Assembly: GCF_000622365.1 (NCBI RefSeq)
Contig: NZ_JASC01000002.1
Location: forward strand, 1-64,000
Direction of reading: 5' to 3'
DNA from: Sulfitobacter noctilucae
GTDB taxonomy: Bacteria > Pseudomonadota > Alphaproteobacteria > Rhodobacterales > Rhodobacteraceae
Length of the DNA stretch: 64,000 nucleotides
The position numbers and the translations under genes are program-made. Shown piece by piece: positions 8,363 through 17,402 of this stretch. Below the pieces are notes generated by a model. That model saw only the letters and a list, made by a program, of their open reading frames with translations, made no database searches and had not been told where the DNA came from. Each line of letters starts with the position of its first letter. The stretch's first letter is position 1.

Positions 8363-9634
8363 ATGGATTCCATTCTGGTCAGAGGCGGCAAGGAGCTTGC
8401 CGGACAAATCCCGATTGCAGGGGCCAAGAACGCCTGTCTGACATTGATGCCCGCCACATTGTTAAGCGAAGAACCTTTGACGCTGACCAATGCGCCGCGG
8501 CTAAGCGACATTCGCACCATGACAGAACTCTTGCGTTCGCTGGGGGCCGAAGTGTCCTCATTGCAGGACGGCAAGGTACTGACCATGTCCAGTCACGGCA
8601 CCATCAACACCCATGCGGATTACGACATTGTGCGTAAGATGCGCGCCTCCAACCTCGTGCTTGGCCCGCTTCTGGCGCGGGAAGGCTATGCCGAAGTGTC
8701 GCTGCCCGGCGGATGTGCTATTGGCGCACGGCCGATGGACATCCATACCGACGGTCTGGCGCTGATGGGGGCCGAGATTGAGCTCAAGGACGGCTACCTG
8801 CACGCCCGCGCTCAAGGCGGAAAGCTGAAGGGCGCGGTGATCGACTTCCCCTTCGCCTCTGTGGGCGCGACCGAGAATATCATGATGGCGGCGACCCTAG
8901 CTCGCGGCACCACAGTCATCAACAACGCCGCGCGCGAACCGGAAATTGTTGATCTGGCCGACTGCCTCAGGGCGATGGGGGCCCAGATCGAAGGCGATGG
9001 CAGCCCTTCGATCACCATTCAGGGCGTTGATGCCCTACACGGTGCCACCCACCGGGTCGTGACAGACCGGATCGAGCTGGGCACCTATATGCTCGCTCCT
9101 GCGGTCTGCGGCGGCGAGGTGGAGCTGTTGGGTGGGCGGATTAACCTGCTTGCGGCCTTTTGCGAGAAACTCGATGCGGCCGGGGTTTCCGTGACCGAAA
9201 CGGCGAAAGGTCTGAAAGTTGCACGCAAGAACGGGCGCATTCAGGCTGTGGATGTCACGACTGAACCTTTCCCCGGTTTCCCGACGGACTTGCAGGCGCA
9301 GATGATGGCGCTGCTTTGCACCGCTGTCGGGACGTCCGTACTGCATGAAAAGATCTTCGAGAACCGCTTTATGCATGCGCCCGAACTCATTAGGATGGGA
9401 GCGGATATCGACGTGCAGGGCGGAACCGCTACCGTCACAGGTGTGGAGAAACTCAAAGGTGCGCCGGTGATGGCAACGGACCTGCGGGCCTCCGTTTCGC
9501 TGATCCTCGCGGGGCTTGCTGCCGAAGGGGAAACCAAGGTTGCCCGCGTGTATCACCTTGATCGTGGCTATGAACATGTGGTCGCCAAATTCCGCGGCGT
9601 GGGTGCAGATATCGAACGGATCAAGGAAGAATGA
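8363..9634 (+). CDS. murA: UDP-N-acetylglucosamine 1-carboxyvinyltransferase
   Basis: MurA catalyses the first committed step of peptidoglycan synthesis, transfer of enolpyruvate from PEP to UDP-GlcNAc in the cytoplasm. The 423-residue length matches the family. The start [24 protein letters not shown] carries the conserved Lys-Asn pair, and the loop [18 protein letters not shown] holds the catalytic Cys, the residue alkylated by fosfomycin, so the enzyme should be fosfomycin-sensitive. [11 protein letters not shown] and [14 protein letters not shown] are further family motifs. The gene overlaps the next one by ATGA, and starts one base after the small upstream ORF. It marks the return to core genome after the accessory stretch. 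Confidence 0.98.
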   Translation: MDSILVRGGKELAGQIPIAGAKNACLTLMPATLLSEEPLTLTNAPRLSDIRTMTELLRSLGAEVSSLQDGKVLTMSSHGTINTHADYDIVRKMRASNLVLGPLLAREGYAEVSLPGGCAIGARPMDIHTDGLALMGAEIELKDGYLHARAQGGKLKGAVIDFPFASVGATENIMMAATLARGTTVINNAAREPEIVDLADCLRAMGAQIEGDGSPSITIQGVDALHGATHRVVTDRIELGTYMLAPAVCGGEVELLGGRINLLAAFCEKLDAAGVSVTETAKGLKVARKNGRIQAVDVTTEPFPGFPTDLQAQMMALLCTAVGTSVLHEKIFENRFMHAPELIRMGADIDVQGGTATVTGVEKLKGAPVMATDLRASVSLILAGLAAEGETKVARVYHLDRGYEHVVAKFRGVGADIERIKEE

Positions 9635-10101
9635 CACAGGATGCACGTTTTGAGGATGGCCGCGAAGCGCCGTTGAACCTTGGTGCGATGGATGCCGATG
9701 ACCTGCAGGTGATCTCGTCACTGGTGCAGGATGCGGTTTTCCCGGCGTCCGAGATGCGCTGGGACCGCGGCGCACAACGGTTTGCCCTGCTGATCAACCG
9801 CGTTCGCTGGGAGGACGCAGGCAAGACGCGTCATGCGCCCGAGCGTGTGCAGTCGCTTCTGATGTTCCAGACGGTTCAGGGTGTTGCTAGTCAGGATGTG
9901 CCGAAAGGCGACGCCGATACGATCCTGTCGCTATTGACGCTCAGCTTTGAGGAAACCGATGCGCCATCCGGGCATATCACGCTCATGCTCGCGGGGGACG
10001 GCGCTGTACGATTGGCTGTCGAGGCAATTGACGTGACGCTGAAAGATGTGACCAGACCCTATGTGGCCCCGTCGAAAAAGTTGCCGAGGCATGACGTTTG
10101 A
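9631..10101 (+). CDS. DUF2948 family protein
   Basis: This 156-residue soluble protein of unknown function matches the DUF2948 family, which in Rhodobacteraceae typically follows murA. Recognisable parts are [24 protein letters not shown] near the start, [12 protein letters not shown], and a C-terminal [17 protein letters not shown]. Start and stop are both coupled: the ATG overlaps the murA stop (ATGA) and the last codons overlap the following acetyltransferase start. No catalytic motif is apparent. Family placement is by memory of motif and context, not by search. Confidence 0.8.
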   Translation: MTQDARFEDGREAPLNLGAMDADDLQVISSLVQDAVFPASEMRWDRGAQRFALLINRVRWEDAGKTRHAPERVQSLLMFQTVQGVASQDVPKGDADTILSLLTLSFEETDAPSGHITLMLAGDGAVRLAVEAIDVTLKDVTRPYVAPSKKLPRHDV

Positions 10102-10603
10102 AATTCGTCGCCTGTCCCGCGATGATGCCGCGCTGTGGCGGACGCTCAGGCTTGAGGCGCTCGAACTGCATCCGGAAAACTTTCTGACGACCTATGATGA
10201 GGAAGCTCAGCGCACCGATAACGAACGCGCCGCAATGCTGGACGCACGTATGGTGTTCGGGGTTTTTGCCGCAGGAGATCCTCTTGGCACAGCTGCACTC
10301 GATCCGGAACCGGTACCGGTCGAGGCCCATCGCGCCAGTCTGAATGCATTTTATGTCCGCAAGGTCGCGCGGGGACGTGGGGCGGCACAGGCTCTACTGG
10401 GTCACGTCATTGCTACTGCACGTGCTGAGAGCATTGTCCAACTGGAACTGTGTGTCGCACAAGAGAACGCGCCCGCCATCGCGTTTTACCGGCGGAATTA
10501 TTTTAAACAATGGGGGTGTCTGCCCCGCGCGGTCAAGCTACCTGACCGCCTCCAGACCGACCTCTATTTCTACCGTCCGTTGGATGATCCTGCGATTCCC
10601 TGA
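10091..10603 (+). CDS. GNAT-family N-acetyltransferase
   Basis: The 170-residue protein has the GNAT fold: an N-terminal strand-helix ([22 protein letters not shown]), the acetyl-CoA-binding motif A (VRKVARGRGAAQALLGHVIATA, with the RGRGAA pyrophosphate loop) and motif B near NAPAIAFYRRNYFKQWG. It transfers an acetyl group from acetyl-CoA to an unknown amine. The ATG at 10091 lies inside the end of the DUF2948 gene; an upstream in-frame ATG at 10061 would give a deeper overlap and a non-family N-terminus. In many relatives hisD follows the DUF2948 gene, so this acetyltransferase may be a local insertion. Confidence 0.85.
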   Translation: MTFEIRRLSRDDAALWRTLRLEALELHPENFLTTYDEEAQRTDNERAAMLDARMVFGVFAAGDPLGTAALDPEPVPVEAHRASLNAFYVRKVARGRGAAQALLGHVIATARAESIVQLELCVAQENAPAIAFYRRNYFKQWGCLPRAVKLPDRLQTDLYFYRPLDDPAIP

Positions 10604-10706
10604 GCCTTGCGCGCGATACCGACAATCAAAGCAGCCTCGGCTATATCCTGTCGAACGGCTCTGGCGGATCCTAGGGACGAGCCCCTCTTGCCCTTTGACA
10701 AACAGC

Positions 10707-11312
10707 TCAGGATGGGCTCGACGCTGAAACCACATGATCACCATCAATCCCGCCCATGGAGTGGAAAAGACCGCTGGTGTTGTTCACCCCAAACTTCCGC
10801 AGCAACTTCGCGCGATAGACCTCGACCGTGCGGTGGGAAATCTCCAGTTGCAGTGCTATTTCCTTGCTGGTCAGCCCGTCGCTCAAGTAACTCAAGATCT
10901 CGCGCTCGCGCCGGGTCAGGGGAGAATACGGCCGCTCCGCGCTAAGATCGGCAAAGCTCCAGATGGCGCGCGCAAGGGGATCGTGAGGCGTGAAGGAATG
11001 GCCCCGCACCCGGCACCAGAAAAGGGTGCCGTCTTTACGCGCCATGATGCGTTCATCCCAATACCGGTTTGTTTCGCGCAGTTGCTTTACGCCCCTATCG
11101 CGGATGTTCACAAATTCCTCGTCCGAAGGGTAAAGCACGGCAAAAAGTTGCTGGCGCAAGTCGTCTTGTTGATAGCCGAACATGCTCGCAAAAGCGGCAT
11201 TGCAGTCCCGGATTACCCGGTTCTCGGTTACCACCAACCCGACCGGTGCAAAGGCGAAGGCAAGCTCGGCAAACTGCCCGTTCTCAAAGGCGTCGTCGAT
11301 ACGTATTTCCAC
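10707..11312 (-). CDS. PAS-LuxR transcriptional regulator of the adjacent ABC operon
   Basis: The product, about 201 residues, has a PAS domain (residues about 12-120: LAFAFAPVGLVVTENRVIRDCNAAFASMFGY in pieces, then a YWDERIMARKDGTLFWCRVRG core) followed by a LuxR-type DNA-binding domain (PLTRREREILSYLSDGLTSK, then TVEVYRAKLLRKFGVNN). There is no phosphoacceptor receiver, so the PAS pocket probably senses a small ligand or redox state directly. The start is taken as the GTG at 11310-11312, preceded by a GGGG-rich site; the open frame extends to 11510 but would overlap the divergent transporter gene. It very likely controls the operon starting at 11412. Confidence 0.8.
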   Translation of the reverse strand: MEIRIDDAFENGQFAELAFAFAPVGLVVTENRVIRDCNAAFASMFGYQQDDLRQQLFAVLYPSDEEFVNIRDRGVKQLRETNRYWDERIMARKDGTLFWCRVRGHSFTPHDPLARAIWSFADLSAERPYSPLTRREREILSYLSDGLTSKEIALQLEISHRTVEVYRAKLLRKFGVNNTSGLFHSMGGIDGDHVVSASSPS

Positions 11313-11411
11313 GCTCTTGCCCCGCTTAATTAAGTTCCCGATGCTAAGAATACACGTAATCGACCGGCACAGCCCGCGCAACAGTGGGCACTGCCGATTT
11401 GGGAGGATACC

Positions 11412-12614
11412 ATGATTATAGTAAAGCGGTTCGCCGCAGCCATTGCCACATCCGTCGTCCTTGCTGGCGCGGCATGGGCACAGGACCCTATCAAAATTGC
11501 GCTTGTGCACGGCCTGTCAGGTTCAAGTTTTGAAGCATTCTCGAAGCAGGCACAGACCGGTTTTGAACTGGGACTGGAATACGCGACCAAAGGCACCAAC
11601 GAAATCAAAGGCCGCCCGATTGAGGTCATCATCAAGGACACGCAGTTCAAACCCGATGTTGCGCGTGCCGTTCTGGCCGAGGCCTATGGCGACGACGAAG
11701 TGCTTCTTGCCGTGGGGGCCACATCTTCTGGTGTGACCAAGGGCATGTTGCCGATCGCCGAGGAATACGAAAAGATCCTGATCGTTGAACCTGCCGTTGC
11801 CGACAGCCTGACCGGCCCCGACAGCAACCGGTATGTCTTCAAAACATCGCGAAACTCATCGATGGACATGCAAGCGCAAGCATTGGCGCTTCAGCCAGAT
11901 GAAAACCTGTTCGTCGCCACGCTGGCCGAGGACTACGCGTTTGGTCGAGACGGCATCATCGCCTTCAAAGCTGCTCTTGAAGGCTCTGGTGCAACTGTTG
12001 TGACAGAAGAGTACGTGCCACAAGGCACCGCCGATTTCACAGCTGCAACCGAGCGTATGTTCAATGCGCTGAAGGACCACGAAGGCCGCAAAGTCATTCT
12101 GGTCTATGTGGCCGGTGGTGGTGATGCACCCGGCAAAATTCAGGCGCTGGACCCGGATCGGTATGGCATCGAAATTTCGATGGGCGGTCACATTCTGCCA
12201 GTTCTGCCGACATACAAGCGGTTCCCCGGCATGGAAGGCGCTGTCTATTACTACTACGAAGCTTACGACAACCCGGTGAACAACTGGCTGGTAGAAACCC
12301 ATCAGGAGCGTTTTGATGGCCCGCCGGACTTCTTCACCGCGGGTGGCATGTCCGCAGCGCTCGCAGTCGTCAAAGCGCTGGAAACAGCTGAAAGTTACGA
12401 GACCGAAGATCTGATCGCCGCAATGGAAGGCATGTCATGGGACACACCAAAGGGTGAAATGACATTCCGCCCCGAAGATCATCAGGCCTTGCAGTCCATG
12501 GTTCACTTCAAGATCCGTGTTGAGGATGACGTCGATTGGGCGATCCCCGATCTGGTGCGCATCATCGAAGCGGACGAGATGGACATCCCGGTCGGTCGCG
12601 ACAACAGCAAGTAA
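11412..12614 (+). CDS. Branched-chain-amino-acid-type ABC transporter, periplasmic binding protein
   Basis: The 400-residue protein is the extracytoplasmic ligand-binding part of a LivFGHMK-type importer. A signal peptide (MIIVKRFAAAIATSVVLAGA, cleaved near AWA-QDP) precedes a type I periplasmic-binding fold starting PIKIALVHGLSGSSFEAFSKQA, with EVIIKDTQFKPDVARAVLAE and GATSSGVTKGMLPIAEEYEK as family motifs. It heads an operon with two ATPases, two permeases and a hydrolase. Ligand identity is not visible; many paralogues in roseobacters bind amides, aromatic acids or other carboxylates rather than leucine. A strong hairpin follows the stop codon, usual for a binding protein made in excess over the membrane parts. 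Confidence 0.93.
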   Translation: MIIVKRFAAAIATSVVLAGAAWAQDPIKIALVHGLSGSSFEAFSKQAQTGFELGLEYATKGTNEIKGRPIEVIIKDTQFKPDVARAVLAEAYGDDEVLLAVGATSSGVTKGMLPIAEEYEKILIVEPAVADSLTGPDSNRYVFKTSRNSSMDMQAQALALQPDENLFVATLAEDYAFGRDGIIAFKAALEGSGATVVTEEYVPQGTADFTAATERMFNALKDHEGRKVILVYVAGGGDAPGKIQALDPDRYGIEISMGGHILPVLPTYKRFPGMEGAVYYYYEAYDNPVNNWLVETHQERFDGPPDFFTAGGMSAALAVVKALETAESYETEDLIAAMEGMSWDTPKGEMTFRPEDHQALQSMVHFKIRVEDDVDWAIPDLVRIIEADEMDIPVGRDNSK

Positions 12615-12622
12615 TGACTGGT

Positions 12623-12648
12623 CCGGCCCGTTGCCACGCACGGGCCGG
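12623..12648 (+). promoter_or_regulatory. Intercistronic hairpin after the binding-protein gene
   Basis: CCGGCCCG (12623-12630) and CGGGCCGG (12641-12648) form a perfect 8-bp GC stem with a 10-nt loop, nine bases after the binding-protein stop and before the ATPase start. There is no following T-run, so it more likely stabilises the upstream mRNA end or attenuates than terminates fully. Confidence 0.7.
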
Positions 12649-12657
12649 ATACCCCTC

Positions 12658-13443
12658 ATGTCTCAGGCGATTTTCATGCTCCAGCCTTCTCTTACGACCA
12701 CTGATCTGACGATCCGCTTTGGTGGGCACGTCGCAGTGAACAAAGTTTCCTGCAATTTTCATCCGGGTGAAACCACGGTCATCGTTGGGCCAAACGGCGC
12801 AGGTAAAACGACGTATTTCAATCTGATTTCCGGCCAGCTCGCGGCAAGCGCAGGCAGCATCCACAAGGGTGACCTCGACCTTACAAGGATGTCCCCGTCG
12901 ACCCGTGCAAAGAACGGGATAGGCCGCGCCTTCCAGCTCACCAACCTGTTTCCACAGTTGACTGTGCTAGAGAACATCCGCCTTGCTGTGCAGGCGCGCT
13001 CGGGTGCCGGTTGGGGTCTTTTCCGCCCGGTCGATAGCCTGACCGCCCTGAAGACAGGCGCCCAGAAATATCTGGAAGCCGCACAACTGACTGACAAGGG
13101 GTCAATGACCGCCGCAGCATTGCCGCACGGCGACCAGCGCAAGCTGGAAGTCGCCCTGCTTATGGCGATGGAGCCGGATATTTACATGTTTGATGAACCG
13201 ACTGCTGGCATGTCGCTCGATCAGGCCCCTGCCGTTCTTGAACTGATTGCGCAGATCAAATCCGACCCCACAAAGACTGTGCTGCTGGTGGAGCACAAGA
13301 TGGATGTGGTGCGGGCTCTGGCCGACCGGATCATCGTTTTGCACAACGGCGAACTCCTCGCCGACGGTGCCCCAGACGAAGTTATGTCCAGCCAGATCGT
13401 GCGGGACGTGTATCTGGGTGCCGCAACGGAGGAAACCGCATGA
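12658..13443 (+). CDS. ABC transporter ATP-binding protein, LivG type
   Basis: The 261-residue cytoplasmic ATPase powers the importer. It has Walker A GPNGAGKTT, the LivG-type GIGRAFQLTNLFPQLTVLEN Q-loop segment, a weak signature (LPHGDQRKLEVALLMAMEPD, where the usual LSGGQ reads LPHGDQ), Walker B YMFDEPTAGMS and the switch His in LLVEHKMDVV. LPHGDQR is the common variant for LivG proteins. ATG at 12658 or at 12676 could start translation; the second has a slightly better AGG spacing. It overlaps the next ATPase gene by ATGA. Confidence 0.92.
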   Translation: MSQAIFMLQPSLTTTDLTIRFGGHVAVNKVSCNFHPGETTVIVGPNGAGKTTYFNLISGQLAASAGSIHKGDLDLTRMSPSTRAKNGIGRAFQLTNLFPQLTVLENIRLAVQARSGAGWGLFRPVDSLTALKTGAQKYLEAAQLTDKGSMTAAALPHGDQRKLEVALLMAMEPDIYMFDEPTAGMSLDQAPAVLELIAQIKSDPTKTVLLVEHKMDVVRALADRIIVLHNGELLADGAPDEVMSSQIVRDVYLGAATEETA

Positions 13444-14144
13444 CGCTCCTTTCCGTGCGCAACATGAAAACCGATATCGGACAGTATGCTGTCCTAAACG
13501 GGGTCAGCTTCGATGTACCCGAAGGCGGCGTGTTCGTGTTGTTGGGTCGCAATGGCGCCGGCAAAACGACAACGTTGCGCTCAATTATGGGACTATGGCA
13601 GCCTTCGCCTGGTTCGGTCCATTTTCAGGGGCAGGATATCTCAGGGCTCGCAACGGCTGACATTGCGCGTTTGGGAATTGCTTTCGTGCCCGAAAATATG
13701 GGCATCTTCGGCGGGCTAACCGTTGAAGAGAACCTCATTCTGGCTACAGCGAAGGGCAAGTTTGACCAAACCCGCCTGCGCAGGATATTCGACCTTTTTC
13801 CCGCACTTGAACAGTTTTGGTCCAAACAGGCATGGAGCCTGTCAGGCGGTCAGAAACAAATGCTGTCAGTCGCCCGCGCCATTATCGAACCGCGCGCACT
13901 GATCTTGATTGACGAGCCGACGAAAGGTCTGGCCCCCTCCATCGTCGCGGCGATGGGCGAAGCATTTCGCGAAATCGCGCAAAACGCCACGATCTTGCTG
14001 GTTGAACAGAACTTCAACTTCGCGCGCAACCTGAGCCGCGACATGGCCGTGATCGACGACGGTCGCGTGGTGCATAGCGGGACGATGGCGGATTTTGCCG
14101 CCGACACCGACCTACAGGGCCAACTGTTGGGATTATCTGCATGA
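13440..14144 (+). CDS. ABC transporter ATP-binding protein, LivF type
   Basis: The 234-residue second ATPase of the importer has Walker A LGRNGAGKTTTLRSIMGL, the LivF-type FVPENMGIFGGLTVEENL, signature SLSGGQKQMLSVARA, Walker B LILIDEPTKGLAPS and the switch region LLVEQNFNFA. It would pair with the preceding LivG-type subunit as a heterodimer under the two permeases. Start and stop both overlap neighbours by ATGA, showing translational coupling in a strict operon. Confidence 0.93.
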   Translation: MTLLSVRNMKTDIGQYAVLNGVSFDVPEGGVFVLLGRNGAGKTTTLRSIMGLWQPSPGSVHFQGQDISGLATADIARLGIAFVPENMGIFGGLTVEENLILATAKGKFDQTRLRRIFDLFPALEQFWSKQAWSLSGGQKQMLSVARAIIEPRALILIDEPTKGLAPSIVAAMGEAFREIAQNATILLVEQNFNFARNLSRDMAVIDDGRVVHSGTMADFAADTDLQGQLLGLSA

Positions 14145-15145
14145 GGGGCTTCATGGACAAACTTTCCGACACTCTAGGCCGCTTTGGTGGAGTCTATTTG
14201 CTGCCCGTGGCGCTTGGGGCGATCGCCTTTGTGCTGATCGGCGCGCCTTCTTCATGGGTGACGCTGACTGTTGCTGGCCTCGCAATGGGCATGATGCTGT
14301 TTCTGATGGCCTCCGGGTTGTCGCTTGTTTTCGGCCTGATGGACGTGCTTAACTTTGGCCATTCTGCTTTCGTGAGCTTTGGCGCGTTTGTTGCCGCATC
14401 CGTGCTGGCGGGCCTGAGCGGCTGGCTGGACAGCAGTTCTGCGTTACTGGCTTCGGCTGCTCTCGCGCTGGCGCTTCTGGCGGCCATTGCTTTCGGGCTC
14501 GCGGTTGGACTGTTCTTTGAAACCGTGATCATCCGACCGGTATACCAAGATCACCTGCGCCAGATCCTGATCACCATGGGTGCATTGATCGTCTCGGAAC
14601 AGGTCATCCTTGCCGTCTGGGGCGGCACCCCGATCACGGTGCACCGTCCCAGCTTTCTGGAAGGCGCATGGATCATCGGCGATGTCAGTATCGAGATCTA
14701 CCGCCTGTTCGCATTCACCCTTGGGGCCTGCGTGTTCGTCGGCCTGATGATCCTGCTCAACCGCACCCGCATCGGGCTCTTGATCCGCGCAGGTGTCGAA
14801 AACCGCGAGATGGTCGAGGCATTGGGTTTCAAGATTAACCGCTTGTTCATCGGCGTATTCATGTTGGGCAGCGCCCTGGCTGCGCTCGGCGGTGCGATGT
14901 GGGCAGGATATGAAACGCTCATCACACCTGCGCTGGGTGGCGAGATGATGATCGTGGTGTTCATCGTCGTGATCATCGGCGGCTTGGGTTCGATCGAGGG
15001 CACTTTGCTGGGCGCAATCATCGTCGGCCTAACCGCCAACTATGTGGGCTATCTGACGCCAAAGCTCGCGCTGGCATCGAACATGATCCTGATGATGGCA
15101 ATTCTGATGTGGCGGCCCAGCGGCCTGAAACCTGCGGTGAAGTGA
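14141..15145 (+). CDS. ABC transporter permease, LivH type
   Basis: The 334-residue integral membrane protein has about eight to nine transmembrane helices. Family motifs are GLSLVFGLMDVLNFGHSAFV near residues 62-80 and VFIVVIIGGLGSIEGTLLGAIIVG near residue 275, part of the cytoplasmic coupling region. It forms the translocation path with the LivM-type permease. An alternative start at 14153 (MDKLSDTLG) would remove four residues. The gene overlaps livF-like by ATGA and is followed after 7 bp by the second permease. Confidence 0.92.
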   Translation: MRGFMDKLSDTLGRFGGVYLLPVALGAIAFVLIGAPSSWVTLTVAGLAMGMMLFLMASGLSLVFGLMDVLNFGHSAFVSFGAFVAASVLAGLSGWLDSSSALLASAALALALLAAIAFGLAVGLFFETVIIRPVYQDHLRQILITMGALIVSEQVILAVWGGTPITVHRPSFLEGAWIIGDVSIEIYRLFAFTLGACVFVGLMILLNRTRIGLLIRAGVENREMVEALGFKINRLFIGVFMLGSALAALGGAMWAGYETLITPALGGEMMIVVFIVVIIGGLGSIEGTLLGAIIVGLTANYVGYLTPKLALASNMILMMAILMWRPSGLKPAVK

Positions 15146-15152
15146 GACAGAT

Positions 15153-16220
15153 ATGAAGCAAACATTCGGGACCATCGCCGTAAAAACAACCATGCTGATC
15201 ATCGCGGCATTGCTGTTGTTCGCCCCTTTTCTGTTCCAGGACATCCGCGCTCTGGAAGTGGCGGCACGGATCTGCATCTTTATCGTTCTGGTCGCCAGCT
15301 ACGACTTGCTGATCGGCTATACCGGCATCGTCAGCTTTGCTCATACAATGTTCTTCGGCTTTGGTGCTTACGGTGCGGCAATCGCGCTGAAACAGATGGG
15401 GCCGGGTTGGGACGCCTTGGCGCTGGGCACAGTCGCAGGCGTTTTGGTGTCGCTGGTCGTCGCCGCCGCGATCGGGCTGATAAGCTTGCGGGTAAAGGCA
15501 ATTTTCTTTGCAATGATCACCTTGGCTACAGCTTCGGTGGCACTGGTGCTTGCCTCCCAGCTAAGCCAGCTGACGGGGGGCGAGGATGGCATCACATACC
15601 GCACGCCCGATATATTCAAAACCGCGACCAAGCTGATGGTGGATGATGACGGCAAGGTTGTGCGCTGGTTCGGTGTAAAGCTGAACGGCAAACTCGCCGC
15701 CTACTACTTTGTTTTCGCAACCTCACTGACCCTGTTTCTGGTCCTGCTACGGATCACTGTGTCGCCGTTAGGAACCGTGCTTAAAGCAATTCGCGAAAAC
15801 GAGATGCGTGCAGAGGCGATGGGCTACCGTGTGGTGGCCTACCGGACATTTGTATTCTGCCTCGCGGCTGTGGTGGCCTCGCTGGCAGGGTCTGTCTATG
15901 CCGTCTGGCTGAAATACACCGGGCCGGACACAGCACTCTCTTTCAACATTATGATCGACATCTTGCTGATGGTGGTCATTGGCGGCATGGGCACGATGTG
16001 GGGTGCCGTCGTCGGAGCAGTGCTGATGGTGATGGCCCAGTATTATCTGCGTGATTTGATGGGCGCTGCGTCCGAGGCGCTCCACGGTATTCCGCTGCTG
16101 CCCGAGCTTTTGGCACCGGATCGTTGGCTGTTCTGGCTTGGTATCATCTTTATCTTGTTGGTTTACTTCTTTCCGAAAGGGATTGTTGGCACACTGATGC
16201 TGAAAGGCGCACGCACGTGA
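15153..16220 (+). CDS. ABC transporter permease, LivM type
   Basis: The 355-residue membrane protein contains the LivM signature region YDLLIGYTGIVSFAHTMFFGFGAYG and the EAA-like loop MVVIGGMGTMWGAVVGAVLM. A charged insertion at residues about 150-185 (PDIFKTATKLMVDDDGKVVR) lies between helices and is a feature seen in some members acting on non-amino-acid substrates. Together with the preceding permease it forms the transmembrane pore. Its stop codon overlaps the GTG start of the following hydrolase. Confidence 0.92.
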   Translation: MKQTFGTIAVKTTMLIIAALLLFAPFLFQDIRALEVAARICIFIVLVASYDLLIGYTGIVSFAHTMFFGFGAYGAAIALKQMGPGWDALALGTVAGVLVSLVVAAAIGLISLRVKAIFFAMITLATASVALVLASQLSQLTGGEDGITYRTPDIFKTATKLMVDDDGKVVRWFGVKLNGKLAAYYFVFATSLTLFLVLLRITVSPLGTVLKAIRENEMRAEAMGYRVVAYRTFVFCLAAVVASLAGSVYAVWLKYTGPDTALSFNIMIDILLMVVIGGMGTMWGAVVGAVLMVMAQYYLRDLMGAASEALHGIPLLPELLAPDRWLFWLGIIFILLVYFFPKGIVGTLMLKGART

Positions 16221-17062
16221 AGGCCCCTCGCTTCGCCTTCGTGCCGGTGATGGACCACGAAATCCATGTCACTGAATGGGGCACACCGGGTGCCCCTGCG
16301 CTCATCATGATGCACGGTTTGGCACGCACGGGCCGCGATTTCGACGAGATAGCCGGGGCACTATCAGATGCGTATCACGTGTTATGCCCTGACATGATCG
16401 GGCGTGGGCGTTCAAGCTGGGCCACTACACCCGATGCGGAATACACAATTGAATACTACGCTGGTATCGCCACTGACCTTCTGGATTACTACACCCTCGA
16501 CACCGCAGCATGGCTTGGGACCTCGATGGGCGGACAGATCGGAATGCGTCTGGCTTCGGGCAGTCAGGGTGACAGGCTGAACTGCTTGTTGATCAATGAT
16601 ATCGGGCCCGAAGTGCCGCAATCGGCGATCGAGCGGATCATGTCATACATTGGCAATCCTCCTCATTTCGAAAGCCACCGCGAAGCCGAAGTCTGGCTGC
16701 GCAGCGCGTATGCCCCCTTTGGTCCTGCGTCAGATGCGTTCTGGCAACGTATGGCGCGCGCATCACTGCGTCGTTGCGCTGATGGTCGCCTGACGTTGCA
16801 CTACGACCCACGTATTATCAAACAACTGAACGCCAAAGCAGAAGACCTGGCGACCTGGGACCAATGGGCACGTATTACGGCCCCGACATATGTGATCGGC
16901 GGTGCCAAGTCCGACCTGCTTACACCTGATATTTTGCAACGCATGATTACATCCGGCCCGAAACCGGACCACATGTTGTTGGACGATTGTGGTCACGCGC
17001 CGACGTTGTCACGCCCTGCTGATATCGGGCACGTTGCCCGGATCCTCGAGGGTCTTATGTGA
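16217..17062 (+). CDS. Alpha/beta-fold hydrolase at the end of the ABC operon
   Basis: The 281-residue soluble enzyme has the alpha/beta-hydrolase core: oxyanion motif MMHGLARTGRDFDEIA, nucleophile elbow WLGTSMGGQIGMRLA (G-T-S-M-G), an acid in GGAKSDLLTP and the catalytic His in DDCGHAPTLSRP. It starts with a GTG overlapping the permease stop, so it is a true operon member and probably cleaves the imported compound, for example an ester, lactone or amide, in the cytoplasm. The substrate is unknown. Confidence 0.88.
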   Translation: MKAPRFAFVPVMDHEIHVTEWGTPGAPALIMMHGLARTGRDFDEIAGALSDAYHVLCPDMIGRGRSSWATTPDAEYTIEYYAGIATDLLDYYTLDTAAWLGTSMGGQIGMRLASGSQGDRLNCLLINDIGPEVPQSAIERIMSYIGNPPHFESHREAEVWLRSAYAPFGPASDAFWQRMARASLRRCADGRLTLHYDPRIIKQLNAKAEDLATWDQWARITAPTYVIGGAKSDLLTPDILQRMITSGPKPDHMLLDDCGHAPTLSRPADIGHVARILEGLM

Positions 17063-17402
17063 GTTCTTGATGACTGGAGGGTGTTTGCTACTCGGTGACA
17101 GACACCTGCGACGGGTCATGTCAGGCATTGCTGAATTCTTTAGCCGGATGTCTTGAGTACAGATCGAATCGATCACCGCACGATTTCACGCAGCCAGTCA
17201 TTCGGAACCTCTGCATCGAAACCGGGCTATCACCATCAACCCACGACCCCACTGAATCAAGCATACTGCATTCAAAGCCTGCGCTTTTTTCAGCGCGATA
17301 TATTTACTTACTAAAACAGTCAGGTTAAAGGCTGCGCACTAAGCGAGCGAACCTCTCCATGAGTAGCCAGCATAAAAGTTGTAGATTCATCGCGAGGGAC
17401 CC
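17063..17402. promoter_or_regulatory. Intergenic region upstream of the iron-uptake operon
   Basis: No gene is seen. The region must hold the promoter of the TonB-dependent receptor gene and probably an iron-responsive operator. A short inverted repeat GCGCT-TTTTTC-AGCGC lies at 17282-17297, followed by an AT-rich tract (ATATATTTACTTACTAAAA). I could not identify a convincing Fur, Irr or RirA box by eye. Confidence 0.35.

Noticed and set aside
17282..17297. Rho-independent terminator before the receptor gene
   Set aside because: The 5-bp stem is short and there is no T-run after the second arm.
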